Source of the DNA: Marinibaculum pumilum
GTDB taxonomy: Bacteria; Pseudomonadota; Alphaproteobacteria; Ferrovibrionales; Ferrovibrionaceae
DNA length: 64,000 bases
Assembly: GCF_042646425.1 (NCBI RefSeq)
Contig: NZ_JBHRTR010000019.1
Coordinates: 62,001-126,000, forward strand
Direction: 5' to 3'
Below the pieces are notes generated by a model. It did not search any database. It was not told where the DNA came from and saw only the letters and a list, made by a program, of their open reading frames with translations. Made by a program: the position numbers and the translations under genes. Below are positions 24,477 through 32,961 of this stretch, in pieces (position 1 is the first letter of the stretch; every line of letters begins with the position of its first letter).

Positions 24477-26531
24477 ATGGTCGAGAGAATCCGCTCCGCC
24501 TGCCCCCACGACTGCCCCAGCGCCTGCGCGCTGGAGGTCGAGCGCATCGCCCCCGACCGCATCGGCCGGGTGCATGGCGCGCGCGACAATCCTTATACCC
24601 AGGGCGTGGTCTGCGCGAAGGTCGCCCGCTATGCGGAGCGGGTGCATCATCCCGACCGCCTGACCCGGCCGCAGCGCCGGGTCGGCGCGAAGGGGGAGGG
24701 CGCATTCGCGCCCGTCTCCTGGGACGATGCGCTGGATGAGATCGCGGAGGCCTTCACCCAGGCCGCCCAGCGCCATGGCAGCGAGACGGTCTGGCCCTAT
24801 CATTCCGGCGGCACGATGGGCCTGGTGCAGCGCTGGGGGATCGACCGGCTGCGCCACACCATGCGCTATTCGCGGCAGAAGACGACGATCTGCATCACGC
24901 CGGCGGAAAGCGGCTGGCGCGCCGGGGTCGGCGCCCTGACCGGGCCGGACCCGCGGGAGATGGCGGAGGCCGACCTGATCATCGTCTGGGGCGGCAATCC
25001 GGTCTCCACCCAGGTCAACCAGATGACCCATATCCAGCGCGCCCGGAAGAGCCGCGGCGCGAAGCTGGCGGTCGTCGACTGCTACCGCACGCCGACGGTG
25101 GAACAGGCGGACATTCCCATCGTGCTGCGCCCCGGTTCGGACGCCGCTCTGGCCTGCGCGATGATGTGCGTGATGCTGGAGGACGGCACCGCCGACCGCG
25201 ACTTCCTGGCCCGCCTGACCGACTTCGACCCGGAGGTCGAGCGCCACCTGCGCGGCCGCACGCCCGCCTGGGCGGCGAAGATCACCGGCCTGACGGAGGC
25301 CACGATCCGCGACTTCGCGCGGCTCTATGCCGGCACCGAGCGCGCCTTCATCCGGCTGGGCTTCGGCTTCACCCGGTCGCGCAACGGCGCCGCGGCGATG
25401 CATGCCGTCACCGGCCTGCCGGCGGTTGGCGGCAAGTGGCGGCACCAGGGCGGCGGCGCCTTCTTCGTGAACCTGGACAACTGGAAGCTGGACCTGAGCA
25501 CGGCTTATGCGCTGGACCGGCTGGACCCGGACACGCGGGTGCTGGACCAGAGCCGCATCGGCGCCGTGCTGACCGGCCAGCCCGATGCCCTGGCCGGCGG
25601 TCCGCCGGTCACCGCGATGCTGATGCAGAACGCCAATTCCGCCAACGTGGCGCCCGACAGCCGCACCGTGCGGCGCGGCCTGACCCGCGACGACCTGTTC
25701 GTCGTCGTGCACGAACAGTTCCCGACCGCCACCGCGCAGCTGGCGGACGTGCTGCTGCCGGCGGCGGTGTTCCTGGAATATGACGATCTCTATTACGGCC
25801 TGGGCCATACCATGCTGACCGCCGGCCAGCGGGTGCTGGACCGCTATGCGGAGAGCTGGACCAATCACGAGGTGATCTGCGCCCTGGGCAAGCGGCTGGG
25901 CGCCGACCATCCCGGCTTCGACATGAGCGCGGCGGAGCTTCTGGACACCACCCTGCGCGCCTCCGGCCGCGGCAGCTGGGCGGAGGCCGCCGAGCGCGGC
26001 TGGGTCGACTTCACCGCGCCGTTCGAGGAGGCGCATTTCCTGGAGGGCTTCCCGCAGCCCGGCGGCCGCTTCCGCTTCAAGCCGGACTGGGCTGCCCTCG
26101 GACCCTATTATGCCGACCTGCCGGAAATGCCTGACTATGCCGACATCGTGGAGCGCGCCGACGACGCGCATCCGTTCCGCCTGGTCGCGCCGCCGGCGCG
26201 GACCTTCCTGAACACCAGCTTCACCGAGACGCCAAGCTCCCGCGCGCGGGAAAAGCATCCGACCGCGCTGGTCCATCCGATGGATGCCGAGCGGCTGGGC
26301 CTGGGCGAAGGCGCGCGGGTGCGCATGGGCAATGGCCGCGGCGAGGTCGACATGCTGTGGCGCAGCTTCGAGGGGCTGCAGCCCGGAACCGTGGTGGTGG
26401 AGGGGATCTGGCCGAACAGCGACTGGACCGGCGGCATGGGCATCAACCAGCTGATCGGCGGCGACCCGGTGCCGCCGGCCGGCGGGGTCGCCTTCCACGA
26501 CACGGCGGTCTGGCTGCGCGGCAGCAACTGA
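24477..26531 (+). CDS. Molybdopterin-dependent oxidoreductase with 4Fe-4S site
   Basis: 684 residues of the DMSO-reductase/formate-dehydrogenase superfamily. The N-terminal iron-sulfur motif is C9-x3-C13-x3-C17-x28-C46. Molybdopterin-binding landmarks follow: IIVWGGNPVSTQ, then MLMQNANSANVAPD and a C-terminal domain starting FRLVAPPARTFLNTSF with EKHPTALVHPMDAERLG. Where formate dehydrogenases have Cys or Sec the segment reads ICITPAESGW. No Tat signal is visible, so it is probably cytosolic. It directly follows the ABC importer, so it may process the imported compound. The substrate is unknown. Confidence 0.88.
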   Translation: MVERIRSACPHDCPSACALEVERIAPDRIGRVHGARDNPYTQGVVCAKVARYAERVHHPDRLTRPQRRVGAKGEGAFAPVSWDDALDEIAEAFTQAAQRHGSETVWPYHSGGTMGLVQRWGIDRLRHTMRYSRQKTTICITPAESGWRAGVGALTGPDPREMAEADLIIVWGGNPVSTQVNQMTHIQRARKSRGAKLAVVDCYRTPTVEQADIPIVLRPGSDAALACAMMCVMLEDGTADRDFLARLTDFDPEVERHLRGRTPAWAAKITGLTEATIRDFARLYAGTERAFIRLGFGFTRSRNGAAAMHAVTGLPAVGGKWRHQGGGAFFVNLDNWKLDLSTAYALDRLDPDTRVLDQSRIGAVLTGQPDALAGGPPVTAMLMQNANSANVAPDSRTVRRGLTRDDLFVVVHEQFPTATAQLADVLLPAAVFLEYDDLYYGLGHTMLTAGQRVLDRYAESWTNHEVICALGKRLGADHPGFDMSAAELLDTTLRASGRGSWAEAAERGWVDFTAPFEEAHFLEGFPQPGGRFRFKPDWAALGPYYADLPEMPDYADIVERADDAHPFRLVAPPARTFLNTSFTETPSSRAREKHPTALVHPMDAERLGLGEGARVRMGNGRGEVDMLWRSFEGLQPGTVVVEGIWPNSDWTGGMGINQLIGGDPVPPAGGVAFHDTAVWLRGSN

Positions 26532-26546
26532 CGGCCGGGGCGACCG

Positions 26547-27479
26547 CTATTCCGGATAGCCCTCGAACGCCGCCTTGATGGTGCGGCGCAGCCAGACATT
26601 GGCCTCGTCGTGGTGCACCCGCGGATGCCAGTGCTGGCGCAGGCTGAAGGCCGGCAGGTCCACCGGCGGCGGCAGCACGCGCACCGCATCGTAGCGGGCG
26701 AAGACGGTGCCGAGTTCCCGCGGCACCGTCGCGACCAGGTCGGGGAAGCGGTCGAGGATCAGCGGCACCACCAGGAAATGCGGCGTCGACAGCACGACGT
26801 CGCGCCGGATGCCGCGTCGCTCCAGCTCCACCTCGAGCGCCCTGTCGTAGGGCTCGCTGCGGTCCGACAGGGTGACGGTCACATGGCCCATGCGGACGAT
26901 CTGCTCCAGGGTCATGCGATCGCCGACCTCGCCGTTGCGCGTGCTGACCAGGGTGACGAAGGGATGCCGGAACAGCTCCTGCCGGTACAGCCCTTCCGGT
27001 ACCAGGTGCATGGAGCCCAGTGCCAGGTCGGCTTCGCCGGATTCCAGCACCGCCGGCACCGCCTCCGTCGCCACCTGAAGGGTGCGGATCCGGCAACGCG
27101 GCGCCAGCGCCCGCAGCCGCTCCATGATCGGCGGCAGGAACACCAGCTCCCCCATGTCGGTCATGCAGAAGGCGAAGCTGCGGCGGGCGGTGGCGGGGTC
27201 GAAGCCCGCCTGGGACAGCAGCTCGCCGCGGACTGTCCCGACCACCGACAGGACGGAAGGCGCCAGGCGCTCCGCCTTTGGGGTGGGGCGCATGCCGGGC
27301 CCTGCCTTCACGAACAGCGGGTCGCCGTAGAACTGCCGCAGCCGCCGCAGCGCATGGCTCATCGCGCTCTGGGTCAGGCCCAGCCCGTCGGCCGCCCGTG
27401 TCACGCTGCCTTCCCGCCACAGCGCGTCGAACGCCAGCAGCAGGTTCAGGTCCAGCTTCGGATCATGAGCATCGTACAT
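26547..27479 (-). CDS. LysR family transcriptional regulator
   Basis: 310 residues. The N-terminal helix-turn-helix is DLNLLLAFDALWREGSVTRAADGLGLTQSAMSHALRRL (described by its ends, residues 10-47), followed by the inducer-binding domain with RSFAFCMTDMGELVFLPP and LATVPRELGTVFA. The NLLLAFDAL and SFAFCMTD features resemble NodD/NahR/LinR-like members that sense aromatic compounds. I used the ATG at 27479. It is divergent from the Rieske oxygenase gene across 88 bp containing a palindrome, so it most likely activates that gene in response to an aromatic ligand. Confidence 0.9.
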   Translation of the reverse strand: MYDAHDPKLDLNLLLAFDALWREGSVTRAADGLGLTQSAMSHALRRLRQFYGDPLFVKAGPGMRPTPKAERLAPSVLSVVGTVRGELLSQAGFDPATARRSFAFCMTDMGELVFLPPIMERLRALAPRCRIRTLQVATEAVPAVLESGEADLALGSMHLVPEGLYRQELFRHPFVTLVSTRNGEVGDRMTLEQIVRMGHVTVTLSDRSEPYDRALEVELERRGIRRDVVLSTPHFLVVPLILDRFPDLVATVPRELGTVFARYDAVRVLPPPVDLPAFSLRQHWHPRVHHDEANVWLRRTIKAAFEGYPE

Positions 27480-27482
27480 GAT

Positions 27483-27504
27483 CGATATGATCGTCATGAT
27501 ATCG
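27483..27504. promoter_or_regulatory. Palindrome between LysR and Rieske oxygenase genes
   Basis: CGATATGAT (27483-27491) and ATGATATCG (27496-27504) form an imperfect inverted repeat (eight of nine pairs) around a CGTC centre. Together with a neighbouring CATGATCGAT it makes an unusually AT-rich block 4 bp upstream of the LysR start. Placement fits an autoregulatory and activating LysR site. Confidence 0.5.
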
Positions 27505-27567
27505 ACGCATGGACAAGAGCCGCCTAGCCTTTCCCGCAATCAATCATCGGATCTCGGGAGGGTCGCA

Positions 27568-28641
27568 ATGCTGCTCAGGAACTGCTGGTACGTCGCTGCC
27601 TGGTCGAGCGAGGTGACATCCGATGCAGGGGGCGGCCTGCTCGCGCGCACCATCGTCAACCTGCCCGTCGTCCTCTGGCGCGATGCCGCCGGCAGCGTGA
27701 TCGCCTTCGAGGACCGCTGCTGCCATCGCGGCGCGCCGCTGTCGCGCGGCCGGAAGGAGGGCGATCGCCTGCGCTGCATGTATCACGGCCTGCTGTTCGA
27801 CCGGGACGGGCGCTGCATCGAGATCCCGTCGCAGGACCGGGTGCCGCCGCAGGCGCGGGTGCGCCGCTTCCCGGTGGTGGAGCGTCACAACTGGATCTGG
27901 CTCTGGCCCGGCAATCCGGCGCTGGCAGACGAAAGCCTGATTCCGGACACCCATTGGCTCGACGATCCGGGCTGGCGCAGCCTGCAGGGCTATACCCACT
28001 ACCGCACGAACTACCTGCTGATCTGCGACAACCTGCTGGACTTGGCCCACCTGCCCTATGTCCACCCGACCACCCTGGGCGGGGACGAGGCCTATTCCCG
28101 CTTTCCCCCGAAGGTGGAGCGGCTGGAGCGCGGCGTGCGGATCACCCGCTGGGCGACCGGCATCAAGCCGGCCGGCTTCGCGCAGGCGATCATGAACTGG
28201 CCGGGCAATGTCGACCGCTGGAACATCTACGACTTCCTGGTTCCCGGCATCTTCCTGATGGATTCGGGCATGCAGCCCGCCGGCACGGGCGCGCAGGCCG
28301 GCCATCGCCTCGACGCCGCCGAATTCCGCGGCTGCCAGGCGCTGACCCCGGAGACCGAGGACAGCACCCATTATTTCTTCGCCCACCCGCACAACTTCGC
28401 GCTCGACCGGCCGGAGGTGACGGAGGCGATCCACGCCAATGTCGTGAAGGCGTTCGAGGAAGACAGTGCGATGATCCACGCCCAGGACGCGATGCTGAAG
28501 CTGGATCCAGGTTTCCGTATGGTGCCGATCGCCGCCGATGCGGCACTCACCCAGTACCGGCGCCTGGTGGCGAAGCTTGCGGCGGCGGAGGCGGCGGCCG
28601 CTGCGGCGGCGCCCGCAGCCGCGCCCGCGGCGGCCGGATAG
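27568..28641 (+). CDS. Rieske non-haem iron oxygenase, VanA-like
   Basis: 357 residues. The Rieske 2Fe-2S ligands are C51-x-H53 and C70-x2-H73 in RCCHRGAPLS and CMYHGLLF. The mononuclear iron site is DLAHLPYVHP with a later aspartate. Start RNCWYVAAWSSEV and length match the vanillate O-demethylase/phthalate-dioxygenase oxygenase group, which hydroxylates or demethylates aromatic rings. No ferredoxin reductase (VanB-type) gene is nearby, so electrons must come from elsewhere. The last 18 residues are almost only alanine and proline. CTCGGGAGGG precedes the ATG. Confidence 0.9.
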   Translation: MLLRNCWYVAAWSSEVTSDAGGGLLARTIVNLPVVLWRDAAGSVIAFEDRCCHRGAPLSRGRKEGDRLRCMYHGLLFDRDGRCIEIPSQDRVPPQARVRRFPVVERHNWIWLWPGNPALADESLIPDTHWLDDPGWRSLQGYTHYRTNYLLICDNLLDLAHLPYVHPTTLGGDEAYSRFPPKVERLERGVRITRWATGIKPAGFAQAIMNWPGNVDRWNIYDFLVPGIFLMDSGMQPAGTGAQAGHRLDAAEFRGCQALTPETEDSTHYFFAHPHNFALDRPEVTEAIHANVVKAFEEDSAMIHAQDAMLKLDPGFRMVPIAADAALTQYRRLVAKLAAAEAAAAAAAPAAAPAAAG

Positions 28642-28667
28642 GGTCGCCGCCGCCGCGGCTCCGCGCC

Positions 28668-29108
28668 TTACAGGCGGGCGGCATCCGTCTCCGCGCAGGA
28701 GCCGCCGAACGCTTCCAGCGCGCTTTCCAGATGGTCGGCCAGCAGCGGCATGCCCAGCAGGTAGGCCCCGGTCGGCTGCTCGTGCCGGCGGCGGGCCTCG
28801 GCCAGCAGCTCGGGCCATTCCCCGATCCCGCCATCGCCGCGGCCCAGCCAGGCCATGGCGACGAGGCCCGCCTGCTCCTCCGCCGACAGCCCGTCCAGGA
28901 CCCGGCGGAGCTCCGTCGCGACCGGATCGTCGGCGCTGTCCTGCAGGACGCCCTGCATGTCGTCGTCGGTCGGGTTGGAGCCGCTGCCCGGGTCGGTCTG
29001 CGCCTCCTTCGCTTCGAATTCCCGCGCCTTCACGATCACCCAGCAGATCGTCGGCTCGGGCAGGGGCAGTTCGCGGCTTTCGGCGGCGGGGTCTGTGATG
29101 CGTTGCAT
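28668..29108 (-). CDS. DUF3775 family protein
   Basis: 146 residues. ICWVIVKAREFEAKEAQTDP, then NPTDDDMQGVL, ALGRGD-like MAWLGRGDGGIGEWPEL and GAYLLGMPLLADHLESAL match the conserved blocks of the alphaproteobacterial DUF3775 family. It is acidic, has no membrane segment and no known function. CGGAGGCACAGC precedes the ATG at 29108. It may be co-transcribed with the membrane protein and hydrolase genes upstream. Confidence 0.85.
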   Translation of the reverse strand: MQRITDPAAESRELPLPEPTICWVIVKAREFEAKEAQTDPGSGSNPTDDDMQGVLQDSADDPVATELRRVLDGLSAEEQAGLVAMAWLGRGDGGIGEWPELLAEARRRHEQPTGAYLLGMPLLADHLESALEAFGGSCAETDAARL

Positions 29109-29209
29109 GCTGTGCCTCCGGACGGATGGCGCCGGCGACGCGCAGCGGCGCGGCCGGCCTTTCCGGGGCAACGTCCGGCGCGGCCTTCTGTTCCCTGCCG
29201 CGACCGCAG

Positions 29210-29764
29210 TCAGGTGCCGCCGGCGGCAGCCCTCTTCGCCGCATGGTCGGGATACCAGGCGGTGAAGCGGAAGGCGGCGATCAGGCTCAGCATCGGGATC
29301 GCCCAGGTCAGCCAGCCCGGCTCCCCGGGGATCAGCACGCTGATCGCCGACGAGGCCGTGTTGACCAGGAAGCTGGCCAGCCAGACCAGGGTGATGTGCA
29401 GGTTGACCCGGTAGAACAGCGGGCTGTCCCAATGCTCTTCCGGCACCGTCTCCTTCGCGTACTGGATCGTGAAGGGGCGCCCGATCGCCAGGGAGACCAG
29501 GACGATCAGCGCCAGCCCGCCATCTGCGATCGCCTTCATCCAGACCTGCAGCCAGGCCGGCGGGCCGGCCGCGAACAGGATGGCGAAGGCGGCGAAGAAC
29601 AGGATCGTGCCGATGTCCAGGATCTTCGGCCCGCCGCGGCGGATGGATGGGAAGGCCAGGACCGCTGCCAGGGCGGTGGCGAGAACAGCGCTGGCGAGCG
29701 GCCCCAACGTATGGACCAGGACGTAGAACAGGATCCAGGGCGCGAAGCCGAAGAAGATTGCCAT
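29210..29764 (-). CDS. Septation protein A-like membrane protein
   Basis: 184 residues with about five membrane segments. The start is the ATG at 29764, preceded by CGGAGGCAGC. PSIRRGGPKILDIGTILFF, RPFTIQYAKETVPEEHW and VNLHITLVWLASFLVN recall inner-membrane proteins loosely related to intracellular septation protein A, but the match is by eye only. It starts 20 bp after the alpha/beta hydrolase stop on the same strand. Confidence 0.65.
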   Translation of the reverse strand: MAIFFGFAPWILFYVLVHTLGPLASAVLATALAAVLAFPSIRRGGPKILDIGTILFFAAFAILFAAGPPAWLQVWMKAIADGGLALIVLVSLAIGRPFTIQYAKETVPEEHWDSPLFYRVNLHITLVWLASFLVNTASSAISVLIPGEPGWLTWAIPMLSLIAAFRFTAWYPDHAAKRAAAGGT

Positions 29765-29783
29765 GCTGCCTCCGATATGCCGG

Positions 29784-30614
29784 TCAGCCCGCCACCTCGT
29801 CCAGGAAAGCCGCGAACAGCGGGTTGAAGCGCGGCGGTGCCTCCCAGAACGGGGCATGGCCGACCCCGGGCAGGACGAAGATTGTGCCGCGCCACAGATT
29901 GCCGTAGCGGCAGCGGCCCAGATAATCGTTGTTGACGAAGGATTCGTCGCCGCCGGAGACCACCGCCACCGGCACCTCGGTGCCGGCCACCACGGCGGCC
30001 TGGTCGGGCACCTCCAGCCCGGTGAAGCTTTCGAACATCGTCGTGCGCGACAGGCCGTGGGTACGCTTGTAGCCGGCGACGATCAGCGGGTCGAGCGGCA
30101 CCGCCAGGCCGCAGGTATGCTTGCAGTACAGTTCCGCATCGGCATCGCTGAACTCGGCTGCGCCGGTCAGGTCCATCACCGGCGAGGGGTGGAACGCCTT
30201 GCCGATCACCGCCACGTCGTTGGGCACCGGCGGCGTGCCGGTGATCAACAGGCCGCTGAGCGGCAGCTTCGCCTGGTTGATCATCTCGATGCCGATATGG
30301 CCCCCCAGCGACCAGCCCAGCACGGTGGCCTTGGCGATGCCGCGCATCGCCAGGATCTCGGCCGCCAGGTCGGCATAGCCCATCAGGGTGTAGCTGCGCT
30401 TCGGGTCGGCCGCGTCGGCACTTTCGCCATGGCCCGGCAGGTCGAAGGCCAGCAGCCGGTAGCGTGCCGTCAGGGCCGGATCGAACTGGTGGCGGAAGAT
30501 CTCCTTGCGGGCGGAATTGCCGTGGATCATCAGCACCGCCGGGCCGGAGCCGCCGCTATCGGCCAGGGAGATCGCACCGTGGCTCGTGGACAGGGTCTCG
30601 GCCTTGGGCAGCAT
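29784..30614 (-). CDS. Alpha/beta hydrolase
   Basis: 276 residues. Oxyanion segment LMIHGNSARKE, nucleophile elbow GWSLGG (S102), likely acid in VSGGDESF and catalytic histidine in GVGHAPFWE give a complete triad. DLPGHGES after strand 4 is typical of esterases and C-C bond hydrolases. There is no signal peptide. The substrate cannot be inferred. It heads a short minus-strand group and diverges from the cyclase gene. Confidence 0.9.
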   Translation of the reverse strand: MLPKAETLSTSHGAISLADSGGSGPAVLMIHGNSARKEIFRHQFDPALTARYRLLAFDLPGHGESADAADPKRSYTLMGYADLAAEILAMRGIAKATVLGWSLGGHIGIEMINQAKLPLSGLLITGTPPVPNDVAVIGKAFHPSPVMDLTGAAEFSDADAELYCKHTCGLAVPLDPLIVAGYKRTHGLSRTTMFESFTGLEVPDQAAVVAGTEVPVAVVSGGDESFVNNDYLGRCRYGNLWRGTIFVLPGVGHAPFWEAPPRFNPLFAAFLDEVAG

Positions 30615-30794
30615 GGAGGATCCTCGCGTCTGTGGGCTGGAAGTCTGTTTGCGGTGAAGAGTGCAGTATCCCCGGCGCTACCCCGCCGCGGCAAGCATTG
30701 ACCTGCCGCGCTATACGATCGCATGAATGCTGGCGGCGTTGATCCGCTCCCCTATCTATTGGGGGATGGTCGGCCACGGGACGGGAAGGCGGCG

Positions 30795-31904
30795 ATGGCG
30801 GCAGGCTTCGACAGGCGGATCCTGGGCGCCATCCGTGCCACCCTTCTGCTGGGGCTGTGCACCGGCTTCGTGTCTCTCGGCATCTCCTGGATACTGAGCG
30901 AGGTGACCCCGTTCCTCTATACCTGGGACGAGGCGCTGCATTCCTACCGTACCGGCGCGGTGATGGGCCTGGTGCTGTACCCGCTGCACCAGTACTACCT
31001 GCAGGGACCCGGCGGTGCCTGGATCCGGCGCATGGGCTTCGTGCAGGGCATGCTGATGCGCGAGGCGGTGCTGATTGGCGCCATCGTCCTCCTACTGCTC
31101 GCCAACCGGGCGATCACTGCGACCTACATCACCTGTCCGAGCGGCTGCACGACCTGGGAATTCTTCGGCAGCTATCTGACGGTCGAACTGTGGCGCGACA
31201 CCGGTTTCGCCGCGGCCATCTTCGTGGTGGCCGTCTATGTCATGCAGGTGCGGCGGATCGTCGGGCCCGGCACGATGACCCGCCTGCTGCTGGGCCGCTA
31301 TGCGAAGCCGGTGCGGGAAGAACGGATCTACCTGCTGGTCGACCTGAAGGGCTCCACCGCAATGGCGGAGCGGCTGGGCGACGAGGCCGCGCATGCCTTC
31401 ATCGCCCGCGTCTTCTTCGACCTGGACCGGCCGGTCACCGCCCATGGCGGCCGGATAGAGGGCTATGTCGGCGACGAGCTGATCGCCGCCTGGAAACCGG
31501 AGGCGGGCCTGCGCGACAGCGCCGTCCTGCAGGCCTATGCCGGGATCCTGGAGGTCCTGCAGCGCAACGAGCTGGCCTATCGCCGCAGCTTCGGCGAGGC
31601 GGCGGGGGTGCGGGCCAGCCTGCATATCGGCCCGGTGGTCACCGGCGAATGCGGCGACAGCCGGCTGGTGATCCTGTCCATCGGCGATACCCTGAACACC
31701 GCCTCCCGCATGCTGGACGTGGCACGCGAGGGCGATGCCGCGGCGGTGATCTCCGAACCCCTGCTGCGCCGCCTGACCCTGCCCCCGGACCTCACCGCCA
31801 GGCCGCTCGGCCTGCGCAGCTTGCGCGGACGGGCGGGGGCGGTGGAGCTGTTCGCGCTGGCGCCGGCGGCCGGCCGCCGCGGTATGACGATCGCGGCGGA
31901 GTAG
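30795..31904 (+). CDS. Membrane-bound class III adenylate/guanylate cyclase
   Basis: About 369 residues from the ATG at 30795, which has GGGAAGG 6 bp upstream; an in-frame ATG at 30723 lacks one. Hydrophobic segments lie around residues 14-36, 54-70, 88-108 and 133-152. The catalytic domain starts at about 175, with metal aspartates D183 (YLLVDLKGSTAMAERL) and D227 (GYVGDELIA) and the transition-state residues in DTLNTASRM. It should make cAMP or cGMP on the cytosolic side. The N-terminal domain has no sensor fold I recognise. Confidence 0.88.
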   Translation: MAAGFDRRILGAIRATLLLGLCTGFVSLGISWILSEVTPFLYTWDEALHSYRTGAVMGLVLYPLHQYYLQGPGGAWIRRMGFVQGMLMREAVLIGAIVLLLLANRAITATYITCPSGCTTWEFFGSYLTVELWRDTGFAAAIFVVAVYVMQVRRIVGPGTMTRLLLGRYAKPVREERIYLLVDLKGSTAMAERLGDEAAHAFIARVFFDLDRPVTAHGGRIEGYVGDELIAAWKPEAGLRDSAVLQAYAGILEVLQRNELAYRRSFGEAAGVRASLHIGPVVTGECGDSRLVILSIGDTLNTASRMLDVAREGDAAAVISEPLLRRLTLPPDLTARPLGLRSLRGRAGAVELFALAPAAGRRGMTIAAE

Positions 31905-31920
31905 GGGCGCGGCCCGACGC

Positions 31921-32787
31921 TCAGGCGGCGAGGTCCAGCGGCCGCATCGTCACGCCATTCTCCGCATCGACCAGGATCAGGGTGTTGCGCGGCACCGGCG
32001 CCCAGTCGCTCTCGAAGGCGGTCAGCGGCTCCGACGCGACGATCACGGAATCCGGCGCGCCGCTCTCGGCATGCATCACCCGGAAGCGGCCGTTTTCGTC
32101 CAGCTTCAGCGCGCCGGCGGTGGTGTACAGGCTGTGCGGCTCGCGATCGGTATGGCTGACATAGCGGGTGGCGACCAGGTGGCGGCCGTCGCTGACCGCG
32201 AAATTCAGGAAGCAGGGGCTGTCGATGCCGAGTTCCCGGCGCATCGCCAGCAGTTCGCCGATGGTGGCGGTCATGGCGTCGGCCAGCGCATCCAGTTCCG
32301 GCTCCGCTGCGAAGCCCAGCCGGTCGAGGAACAGGGCGAAGGCATGCTCGGTGTCGGTGCTGCCGGTCAGCCTGTGATAGGCCTGGTCGCTCAGCCGCCC
32401 GGTCAGCGGCCGGCGCATCCGCTCGAACTCCTCCAGTGCGCCGTTATGCATGAACACCAGGCGCTGCCAGTTGAACGGGTGGCAGTTCAGCTGGCTGACC
32501 GGCGAGCCGGCGGTGGCGTCGCGGACATGGGCGAAGAAGCAGCGGGAGACCAGCTTGTGCGCCACCGAATTCAGGTTGGCGTTGGACCAGGCCGGCTCCA
32601 CGCTGCGGAACAGGCCCGGCTCCGGATCGTCGTGCATCGGGTACCAGGCGACGCCGAAGCCGTCGCCGTTGACCGGCTTCTGCCACATGCGGGCATGGTG
32701 GCTCTGCGCGATCAGCGAGTTGCGCGCCCGCACCAGCAGGTCCGCCATCAGCAGCGGGCGGCCCTTATAGGCCAGGAACCGGCACAT
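31921..32787 (-). CDS. Class II glutamine amidotransferase (YafJ/EgtC-like)
   Basis: 288 residues starting MCRFLAYKG, so that Cys2 becomes the N-terminal nucleophile after methionine removal, as in Ntn-type glutamine amidotransferases. NGDGFGVAWY, FAHVRDATAG, NCHPF and FMHNGALEEF are the conserved glutaminase blocks. It resembles YafJ and the EgtC family, but no ergothioneine genes are nearby, so the acceptor is unknown. GGGGAGG lies about 8 bp before the ATG. It converges on the cyclase gene with a 16-bp gap. Confidence 0.9.
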   Translation of the reverse strand: MCRFLAYKGRPLLMADLLVRARNSLIAQSHHARMWQKPVNGDGFGVAWYPMHDDPEPGLFRSVEPAWSNANLNSVAHKLVSRCFFAHVRDATAGSPVSQLNCHPFNWQRLVFMHNGALEEFERMRRPLTGRLSDQAYHRLTGSTDTEHAFALFLDRLGFAAEPELDALADAMTATIGELLAMRRELGIDSPCFLNFAVSDGRHLVATRYVSHTDREPHSLYTTAGALKLDENGRFRVMHAESGAPDSVIVASEPLTAFESDWAPVPRNTLILVDAENGVTMRPLDLAA

Positions 32788-32933
32788 TCTTCATCCTCCC
32801 CGACGTGCAGCCGCCCGTGGCGGTGCTGCGTGCATTCTGCCATTCCCCCAGGCCGGGTGTCCCGACAGCATCGCCTGAACCGCCACCGCTGGGGACAGTT
32901 CGCCTGAACGATGCGGGGTGAATTTCTTGAATT

Positions 32934-32952
32934 TTGAAAGGTAACATTTCAA
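32934..32952. promoter_or_regulatory. Inverted repeat before the AAA/DUF4143 gene
   Basis: TTGAAA (32934-32939) and TTTCAA (32947-32952) form a perfect repeat around GGTAACA, 9 bp upstream of the start codon, in a markedly AT-rich stretch. It overlaps any plausible promoter and is therefore a possible operator. Confidence 0.4.
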
Positions 32953-32961
32953 TATGCTGTA

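Noticed and set aside
23940..26498. An 852-residue minus-strand frame opposite the molybdopterin enzyme
   Set aside because: Low-complexity composition and full overlap with a well-supported oxidoreductase and permease; an artefact of high GC.
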